A program made the position numbers and the translations under genes. Source: Sodalis ligni (GTDB lineage Bacteria; Pseudomonadota; Gammaproteobacteria; Enterobacterales; Enterobacteriaceae). From it: a stretch of 64,000 nucleotides of DNA. The notes beneath the pieces are model-generated. The model did not search any database. It saw only the letters and a program-made list of their open reading frames with translations, and was not told the DNA's origin. Location of the stretch: assembly GCF_016865525.2 (NCBI RefSeq), contig NZ_CP075169.1, forward strand, positions 1,612,337 to 1,676,336, in the 5' to 3' direction. Shown here one piece after another: positions 58,544 through 64,000 of the stretch (the first letter of the stretch is position 1; every line of letters begins with the position of its first letter).

Positions 58544-59584
58544 ATGGAACACAACCCCCGCTGGACGGTGCGGCAGGCCCAGGCGCTGTTTGCCAAACCC
58601 TTTATGGATCTGCTGTTCGAGGCCCAGCAAATCCACCGGCAGCATTTCAATCCCAATCACATCCAGGTCAGCACCCTGTTATCCATCAAGACCGGCGCCT
58701 GCCCGGAAGACTGTAAATACTGTCCGCAAAGCGCCCGTTATAACACCGGTCTTGCGGCGGAGCAGTTGATGCAGGTTGAACAGGTGCTGGTGTCGGCCGC
58801 CAAGGCCAAGGCCGCCGGCTCAACCCGGTTTTGCATGGGGGCCGCCTGGAAAAATCCCCGCGATCGGGATATGCCCTATCTGGAGCAGATGGTGCAGGGG
58901 GTGAAGGAGATGGGAATGGAAACCTGCATGACACTGGGCATGCTAAGCACCGCGCAGGCGCAACGGCTGGCGGCGGCCGGCCTGGATTTTTATAATCATA
59001 ACCTGGACACTTCGCCGGAATTTTACGGCTCCATCGTAACAACCCGCAGCTATCAAGACCGCTTGTCTACGCTGGATAAAGTGCGCGAGGCCGGTATCAA
59101 GGTCTGCTCGGGGGGCATTGTCGGCCTTGGCGAGTCGGTAACCGATCGCGCCGGGTTACTGGTACAGCTGGCCAACCTGCCGGAACCGCCGGAGAGCGTG
59201 CCGATTAATATGCTGGTGAAAGTAAAAGGCACGCCGCTTTCGGAAAATGAGGATGTCGATGCGTTCGATTTTATCCGGACCATCGCGGTGGCGCGCATTA
59301 TGATGCCCCGCTCTCACGTGCGGCTCTCCGCCGGCCGCGAGCAGATGAATGAGCAGACCCAGGCCTTGTGTTTCCTGGCAGGGGCCAATTCGATTTTCTA
59401 TGGTTGCAAGCTCTTGACCACGCCGAATCCGGAAGAAGATCGGGATCGGGCCTTATTCCGTAAGCTGGGCCTTACTCCGCAGCCTCACCACACCGATAGC
59501 GGCGATGAGGAGCGCCGGCGTCAGCTGGCCGATGCGATACTGGATGCCGACACCGAGCAATTTTACAACGCGGCGCGCGGATGA
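58544..59584 (+). CDS. bioB: Biotin synthase
   Basis: A 346-residue radical SAM enzyme inserting sulfur into dethiobiotin. The [4Fe-4S]/SAM motif is [20 protein letters not shown]. Further Cys for the [2Fe-2S] cluster lie in TRFCMGAAW and TCMTLGML, with the Arg ligand in [10 protein letters not shown]. Length equals that of E. coli BioB. GAGGACC lies upstream of the ATG. Its stop overlaps the bioF start (GGATGA). Confidence 0.97.
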   Translation: MEHNPRWTVRQAQALFAKPFMDLLFEAQQIHRQHFNPNHIQVSTLLSIKTGACPEDCKYCPQSARYNTGLAAEQLMQVEQVLVSAAKAKAAGSTRFCMGAAWKNPRDRDMPYLEQMVQGVKEMGMETCMTLGMLSTAQAQRLAAAGLDFYNHNLDTSPEFYGSIVTTRSYQDRLSTLDKVREAGIKVCSGGIVGLGESVTDRAGLLVQLANLPEPPESVPINMLVKVKGTPLSENEDVDAFDFIRTIAVARIMMPRSHVRLSAGREQMNEQTQALCFLAGANSIFYGCKLLTTPNPEEDRDRALFRKLGLTPQPHHTDSGDEERRRQLADAILDADTEQFYNAARG

Positions 59585-60738
59585 GCTGGTCTGAACGAAT
59601 CGCCCAGGGCCTGCAAAGCCGCAGGCAGGCAGACGCTTATCGCCGCCGCCTGGCCATTATCGGCGGCAACGGCCCCAGCCTTCAATATCGGGGCCGGCAA
59701 TACCTGAATTTCTCCAGCAACGATTATCTGGGCCTGGCGCGCAATCCGGATATTATCGCCGCCTGGGCAGAGGGTGCGTCGGCGCACGGCGTCGGCAGCG
59801 GCGGTTCGGGGCATGTGGCCGGCTATAGCGAGGCGCACCGGGACTTGGAGCAACGGTTGGCGGGTTGGCTGGGATATGAGCGGGCTCTGTTGTTCAACGC
59901 CGGCTATGCCGCCAATCAGGGCCTGATCGCCGCGCTGGTAGCCAAAGGGGATATGGTGTTGGCGGACAAGCTCAGCCATGCCTCGCTGCTGGAGGCGGCC
60001 GTACTGTCCCCCGGCCAGCTGCGCCGTTTTCACCACAACGACGCCGGTTCGCTTCGTCAGCTGACGCGGGCGGAGTGTACGGGCAACCGGCTGGCCATCA
60101 CGGAAGGGATCTTCAGCATGGACGGCGACAGCGCGCCGCTGGCCGCCCTGCAGCGCGGCATCGCGGATGCCGGCGGATGGCTGCTGGTGGATGACGCCCA
60201 CGGTTTCGGCGTGGTGGGGGAGCAGGGAAGGGGCAGCGCCTGGCAGCAGGGCTGCCACCCGGAACTGCTGGTGGTGACCTTCGGCAAAGCGGCGGGAGTG
60301 GCGGGGGCGGCGGTGCTTTGCGCCGAGCCTGTGGCGGAATATCTCCTCCAGTACGCCCGCCATCTTATCTACAGCACCGCCATGCCGCCGGCACAGGTCT
60401 GCGCCATTGACGCCTCCCTGGACGCCATCATCCGGGGCGACGGACTGCGGGCGCAGCTGGGGCGCAATATCACCCGTTTTCGCGCCGGGGCCGCCGGTTT
60501 GGGATATCGCCTCGCCCCTTCCGCCAGCGCGATACAGCCGCTGCTGGTCGGGGAGAACGGCCGGGCGCTGGAGCTGACCGAGAGCCTTCGTGAACGGGGC
60601 TGCTGGCTGACGGCTATTCGCCCCCCCACCGTGCCCGTGGGCGGCGCCCGCCTGCGCATCACGCTCACCGCCGCCCATCAAAGCGCCGATATAGATTGTT
60701 TACTGGAGGCCCTCGCCGATGTACGCCGACCTGCATAA
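59581..60738 (+). CDS. bioF: 8-amino-7-oxononanoate synthase
   Basis: A 385-residue PLP enzyme condensing pimeloyl-ACP with alanine. Motifs: [54 protein letters not shown] and the PLP Lys in [16 protein letters not shown]. It overlaps bioB by four bases and bioC by 20 bases, so the operon is tightly packed. Intact and of usual length. Confidence 0.96.
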   Translation: MSWSERIAQGLQSRRQADAYRRRLAIIGGNGPSLQYRGRQYLNFSSNDYLGLARNPDIIAAWAEGASAHGVGSGGSGHVAGYSEAHRDLEQRLAGWLGYERALLFNAGYAANQGLIAALVAKGDMVLADKLSHASLLEAAVLSPGQLRRFHHNDAGSLRQLTRAECTGNRLAITEGIFSMDGDSAPLAALQRGIADAGGWLLVDDAHGFGVVGEQGRGSAWQQGCHPELLVVTFGKAAGVAGAAVLCAEPVAEYLLQYARHLIYSTAMPPAQVCAIDASLDAIIRGDGLRAQLGRNITRFRAGAAGLGYRLAPSASAIQPLLVGENGRALELTESLRERGCWLTAIRPPTVPVGGARLRITLTAAHQSADIDCLLEALADVRRPA

Positions 60739-61477
60739 ACAGGGTATTGCCCGCACCTTCGGACGTGCGGCGGCCGGTTATGACCGCCATGCCGCCTTTC
60801 AGCGCGCCAGCGGCGACGAACTGGCGGCCTTGCTGGGACCGCTGCAGGGGAAAACGCTGCTGGACGCCGGCTGCGGCACCGGATGGTTCAGCCGCGTTTG
60901 GCAGCGGTCCGGCAACCGGGTGATTGCGCTGGATCTCTCATCAGACATGCTGGCGGAGGCGCGCCGTCGGGAATCAGCCTCGGTTTACCTGGCGGGAGAT
61001 ATCGAACGATTGCCCCTGGCGGACGGTAGCCTGGACATTTGTTTTTCCAATCTGGCGGTACAGTGGTGCGATGAGTTACCCCGGGCGCTGGCGGAATTTC
61101 ACCGCGTTACCCGTCCCGGCGGCATGATTGCCTTCTCTACCCTGGCGGAAGGCTCGCTGGAAGAATTGACCCGGGCCTGGCGGCAGGTGGACAGCGCCGT
61201 GCATGCCAACCGCTTTATGCCGGCCGCCGCCATCGCCCGGGCGTTGCAGCCTTATCGGCACCAATTGCATGCCGTACCCCACCGGCTCTATTACCCCGGC
61301 CTGGTGCCGCTGCTCCAGGATATCAAGGGGGTGGGGGCGGGTTATCTACGCGACGGCCGCCCGCTGGGGCTGGCCGGCAGCCAGCGCATCCGACGCCTCG
61401 AGGCGGTATGGGAGCGCCACGCCGCGGGTCTGCCGCTCACCTATCAATTGATTCACGGACTGATTTATCGTGACTAA
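60719..61477 (+). CDS. bioC: Malonyl-ACP O-methyltransferase BioC
   Basis: A 252-residue SAM-dependent methyltransferase that starts the pimeloyl moiety by methylating malonyl-ACP. The SAM motif is [16 protein letters not shown], followed by [37 protein letters not shown] and the post-I motif around [16 protein letters not shown]. It overlaps bioF by 20 bases and bioD by eight. Length is close to E. coli (251). Confidence 0.95.
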   Translation: MYADLHKQGIARTFGRAAAGYDRHAAFQRASGDELAALLGPLQGKTLLDAGCGTGWFSRVWQRSGNRVIALDLSSDMLAEARRRESASVYLAGDIERLPLADGSLDICFSNLAVQWCDELPRALAEFHRVTRPGGMIAFSTLAEGSLEELTRAWRQVDSAVHANRFMPAAAIARALQPYRHQLHAVPHRLYYPGLVPLLQDIKGVGAGYLRDGRPLGLAGSQRIRRLEAVWERHAAGLPLTYQLIHGLIYRD

Positions 61478-62147
61478 AACCTATTTTATCACCGGCACCG
61501 ATACCGATATCGGCAAGACATTGGCCACCTGCGCCCTGCTGCAGGCGGCCAATGGCCGCGGCCGCCGTACCGCGGGGTATAAACCGGTGGCTTCCGGCTG
61601 CATTGAGACCCCGCAAGGGCTGCGCAATACCGACGCCCTGGCGTTATCCGCCAACGGCAACGTCCGGCTGCCCTATGAGCTTATCAACCCGCTGGCGTTT
61701 CGGGAGGCGACGTCGCCGCATATCGCCAGCGGCGATGAACGGCGGCCCATCGATGCTTCCATGCTCTCCCGGGGGTTGGCAGCGGTACAGGCCCGCGCTG
61801 AATGGGTATTCGTCGAAGGAGCCGGCGGCTGGTTCACGCCCTTGAGCGATAACCTGACCTTCGCGCAGTGGGTGGCCGCCGAGCGGTTGCCGGTGATCCT
61901 GGTGGTGGGACTGAAACTGGGCTGTATCAATCATGCGCTGCTGACGGCATTGGCTGTCCGGCAGGCGGGATTGACCCTGGCTGGGTGGGTGGCCAACGAT
62001 CTTTCCCCCGAACCGCATCGCCGCGCCGACTATCTGGCCACGCTTACACAACGCCTGGGAGCGCCATTGCTGGGGGAGATTCCATGGCTGGACGAGCCCG
62101 CGGGCGCCCGCCTAGGGCACTATCTTGATCTGGCGTTGCTGGTTTAA
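61470..62147 (+). CDS. bioD: Dethiobiotin synthetase
   Basis: A 225-residue ATP-dependent carboxylase closing the ureido ring. P-loop TYFITGTDTDIGKTLATCAL, the Lys in AGYKPVASGC, EGAGGWFTPLSDNL and the nucleotide-recognition VANDLSPEP stretch are present. It is the last gene of bioBFCD. bioH is not in this window. Confidence 0.96.
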   Translation: MTKTYFITGTDTDIGKTLATCALLQAANGRGRRTAGYKPVASGCIETPQGLRNTDALALSANGNVRLPYELINPLAFREATSPHIASGDERRPIDASMLSRGLAAVQARAEWVFVEGAGGWFTPLSDNLTFAQWVAAERLPVILVVGLKLGCINHALLTALAVRQAGLTLAGWVANDLSPEPHRRADYLATLTQRLGAPLLGEIPWLDEPAGARLGHYLDLALLV

Positions 62148-62360
62148 CGGTATCAAACCATGAAATTGAACGGCGATGGTGCCGATATGACGCCTGTTCA
62201 TGCAAGGATATTGAACAGCGATATCGCTGATGCGGCGGTGGCTTGATGCAGGGCGTCAAAACGGCGATAAACGCCCTGGAAAACCAGGCAGCGAGGAAAA
62301 AGCTAAGGCCGGGCGGTAATATAACGACATAGTCAGGCGTGGAATTATCATGGCTTTATG

Positions 62361-63071
62361 CTACACGGCCAGATAAGCCTGGATCAGGCTTTCATCCAGC
62401 TGCTCCAGCCTGCCCTGGGCCACGTTGCAACCCCCTTCCAGCAGGCAGAAACGATCGTCGCCCTGGGGCGTGAAAGGCAGCTGTTGTTCCACCACCAGCA
62501 GGGTCAGTCCGAACTCCTGCTGCAACTGGCGGATATTACGGCCTATCTCCGCCACCACCGTGGGCTGGAAACCGCCGGTGGGCTCGTCGAGAATCAGCAA
62601 CTCCGGTTCAAGCACCAGCGCGCGCGCGATGGCCAATTGCTGTTGGCCGCTGCCGGTTAAATCACCGGCCCGGTGATGACGCATATCGTAGAGTACCGGA
62701 AACAGCTCATAGACCATCGGCGGTATACGGTTGGTCTTGTTGCGTCCGGCCATCAACGCCACGCGCAGATTTTCATCCACGCTTAGCTGCGAGAAAACCT
62801 GGCGTCCCTGTGGGACATAGCCTATGCCCAGCGCTGCCCGCTCCTCCACCGGATACAGCAGTAAATCCAGCTCCGGCTCGCCGTAAAGCTGCCAGCTAAC
62901 GGTACCGCTGCTTACCGGCAGATGGCCCATGATACAGTTTACCAGTGTGGTTTTACCGACGCCGTTGCGCCCCAGCAGGTAGGTGCATTGGCCGCGGGGT
63001 AATTCCAAACTGATATCCCGCAGAATATGCTTTGGCCCGTAAAACTGATTTACCGCCTGCAAACGTAGCAT
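62361..63071 (-). CDS. Orphan urea-type ABC transporter ATPase (UrtE-like) with an altered signature
   Basis: A 236-residue LivF/UrtE-family ATPase. LRLQAVNQFYGPKHILRDIS, Walker A LLGRNGVGKTTLVNCIMG, VPQGRQVFSQLSVDENLRV, Walker B LLILDEP and the VVEQQL H-loop region fit the last gene of a urtABCDE urea importer. Two points are odd. No permease, binding protein or UrtD is nearby. The ABC signature reads LTGSGQQQLAIARAL where LSGGQ is expected, and the D-loop region reads GGFQP rather than the usual EGIQP. It may be a relict losing function. A LivF for branched amino acids is the alternative. Confidence 0.75.
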   Translation of the reverse strand: MLRLQAVNQFYGPKHILRDISLELPRGQCTYLLGRNGVGKTTLVNCIMGHLPVSSGTVSWQLYGEPELDLLLYPVEERAALGIGYVPQGRQVFSQLSVDENLRVALMAGRNKTNRIPPMVYELFPVLYDMRHHRAGDLTGSGQQQLAIARALVLEPELLILDEPTGGFQPTVVAEIGRNIRQLQQEFGLTLLVVEQQLPFTPQGDDRFCLLEGGCNVAQGRLEQLDESLIQAYLAV

Positions 63072-63341
63072 AAGATTCCTTCCCCCCTTTTACCCTCTTC
63101 ACTTTGTTTATGGGTGGCGCGGTGTGAAACCCATGGCCATCACCACCGATACGCCGCTCATAACATAAAGCAACTATCAGGCCAATGTGGTTTTAACGGA
63201 AAAAGATAACAGGATGAACTGTGGTCGCCGGTGGGTATTAGCATAAATAAATACCCCCAGAGGGCATTTACCAAACAAAGTGCGGGTTTTTGCACTTTTT
63301 CGGTGCTGGCGGCGGTTTAAGTGGTGCAGCCGACTTTTAAG

Positions 63342-63356
63342 GCACTATGAGAGTGC
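63342..63356. promoter_or_regulatory. NtrC-like binding site
   Basis: GCACTATGAGAGTGC has the GCAC-N7-GTGC layout of enhancer sites bound by NtrC upstream of nitrogen-regulated σ54 promoters. It lies 270 bp upstream of the urtE-like gene. No good σ54 -24/-12 promoter was found nearby, so it may be a relict or chance match. Confidence 0.35.
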
Positions 63357-63548
63357 GCTTTTTGTGCAACGGCGACTCGCGGCGGTATTTGATAGTGACA
63401 AAAAGAGATAGTTATTTTAAGTATAACGGCGGCTGCCAAAAGGGGTAAAAATGGCTAAAAAAATTCTGTGTTGTCATCTGGGCGTCATTATTCTCGGCTT
63501 TACGGAATGCAAGCGGCCAGCGGCGCGGTGGGACTTATCCGCCATTCC

Positions 63549-63557
63549 TGTGGATAA
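63549..63557. promoter_or_regulatory. DnaA box upstream of uvrB
   Basis: TGTGGATAA is the exact complement of the consensus DnaA box TTATCCACA. It lies about 430 bp upstream of uvrB; DnaA boxes have been described in the distal uvrB promoter region of E. coli. Confidence 0.5.
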
Positions 63558-63854
63558 CCGTGTGCATTAGGTTTAGAAAAGCATGCGTAGGCGAGACCAG
63601 ACGCGGCCTCGCCGCATTTTGCCTGTATTCTCCACGCTTTTTTTAATCGCTATAAATACAATTGGTTAATTAAAATCAAGCAAATTTGTACAAGCTTTGT
63701 CAATCCAATGTCATTTTTCGACATTCTTTACCGTCGGATGAATTTCATAACGCTTTGTAAGAAAATCTTTCCAAAGGTCTGAATGGAAGCGGCGGAAATT
63801 CCAAATCCGGATCGTTGTCGATCTTTGCACCCGCGCCGAGATAGGGTATTATAA

Positions 63855-63874
63855 TACTGGTTTTGTATCCAGTG
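63855..63874. promoter_or_regulatory. LexA (SOS) box upstream of uvrB
   Basis: TACTGGTTTTGTATCCAGTG fits CTG-N10-CAG with good flanks. It lies about 110 bp before the uvrB ATG and overlaps a TATAAT-like TATTATAAT run, consistent with LexA blocking an uvrB promoter. Confidence 0.8.
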
Positions 63875-63982
63875 CCGATGTGCTGGCAAAATAACCGCTC
63901 TGTTCCCATACTCTAGAATTATCCTGTAGAGTTATCCCGTAGAGTTATCCCGTCTTTCATTTCTCCAGCAGGTAGCCAGTAA

Positions 63983-64000
63983 ATGAGTAAAGAGTTCAAA
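63983..64000 (+). CDS. uvrB: UvrB excision nuclease subunit, first six codons only
   Basis: The window ends six codons into a gene beginning MSKEFK. The assignment rests on the LexA box just upstream, the usual enterobacterial order bioD-uvrB, and similarity to the UvrB start (MSKxFK in E. coli). UvrB is the DNA-damage verification helicase of nucleotide excision repair. A coding sequence this short cannot be confirmed from itself. Confidence 0.6.

Larger units (their letters stand above)
63072..63982. other. 910-bp gene-free region between the urtE-like gene and uvrB
   Basis: No convincing gene is seen on either strand. It contains an inverted repeat AAAGTGC (63277-63283) / GCACTTT (63292-63298), an NtrC-like site (63342-63356), a perfect DnaA box (63549-63557), a GGCGAG/CTCGCC hairpin (63590-63613) and a LexA box (63855-63874). 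The left half may be the former control region of a lost urea-uptake operon; the right half is the uvrB promoter zone. Confidence 0.5.

Noticed and set aside
63270..63320. σ54 promoter downstream of the NtrC-like site
   Set aside because: The closest GCAC...TGCA pairing has the wrong spacing for -24/-12 elements.

Overview
The window reads as chromosomal DNA of an enterobacterium (order Enterobacterales) with GC-rich coding sequence. Gene order is the classic core backbone kdpE / phr-ybgI-pxpBCA / gltA-sdhCDAB-sucABCD / cydABX-ybgE-ybgC-tolQRAB-pal-cpoB / tRNA-Lys / nadA / zitB-ybgS-aroG-gpmA / galETKM / modF-modE-acrZ-modABC / ybhA-pgl-ybhB / bioA-bioBFCD / uvrB. Protein identities, lost neighbours (kdpFABCD, pnuC, nei, dtpD, the tRNA-Val genes) and several freshly broken genes fit a Sodalis-like or related Pectobacteriaceae/Bruguierivoracaceae lineage, perhaps host-associated and in early genome reduction. 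That placement is inference; no phylogeny was run.

Layout. 1-2.8 kb: tail of a frameshifted ABC exporter, a PadR/YqjI-type metal-responsive regulator with seven 42-bp repeats, and a small EamA transporter. 2.8-11.9 kb: orphan kdpE, ybgA, phr, ybgI, then a 5-oxoproline module (pxpB-pxpC-pxpA, DUF969 and DUF979 membrane proteins, pcp). 12-23.7 kb: TCA-cycle block with gltA divergent from sdhCDAB-sucABCD. 23.7-24.8 kb: gene-free, with three 107-bp hairpin repeats and an enterobacterial palindromic element. 24.8-33.8 kb: cytochrome bd oxidase and the Tol-Pal operon, in which tolQ carries both a frameshift and a nonsense codon. 33.8-34.8 kb: two tRNA-Lys(UUU) genes followed by tandem 171/172-bp repeats that each re-use the 3' end of the tRNA, an arrangement like the E. 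coli tyrT/rtT locus. 34.9-46.8 kb: nadA with a NadR box, zitB, ybgS, aroG, gpmA, galETKM with a Gal operator, modF and modE. 47-50 kb: acrZ, an AT-rich accessory patch with two unrecognised genes, and ddlA. 50-64 kb: modABC with a ModE operator, ybhA, pgl, a frameshifted ybhB, a DJ-1/PfpI protein, a CurA-like reductase, the divergent biotin genes around a BirA-type operator, an orphan urtE-like ATPase, and the start of uvrB behind a LexA box.

How it works together. The window encodes the TCA cycle from citrate synthase to succinyl-CoA synthetase plus succinate dehydrogenase, a terminal bd oxidase, envelope integrity (Tol-Pal), NAD synthesis entry, aromatic amino acid entry, the Leloir pathway, molybdate uptake and its regulation, and most of biotin synthesis. 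Recognisable operators (CRP, GalR/S, ModE, BirA, NadR, LexA, YqjI-like) sit where expected. Against this conserved background at least five genes (ABC exporter, padR, sdhC, tolQ, ybhB) carry one-base indels in short homopolymers, and tolQ has a second lesion. They are either early pseudogenes or, for the single-lesion cases, consensus errors that reads could settle.
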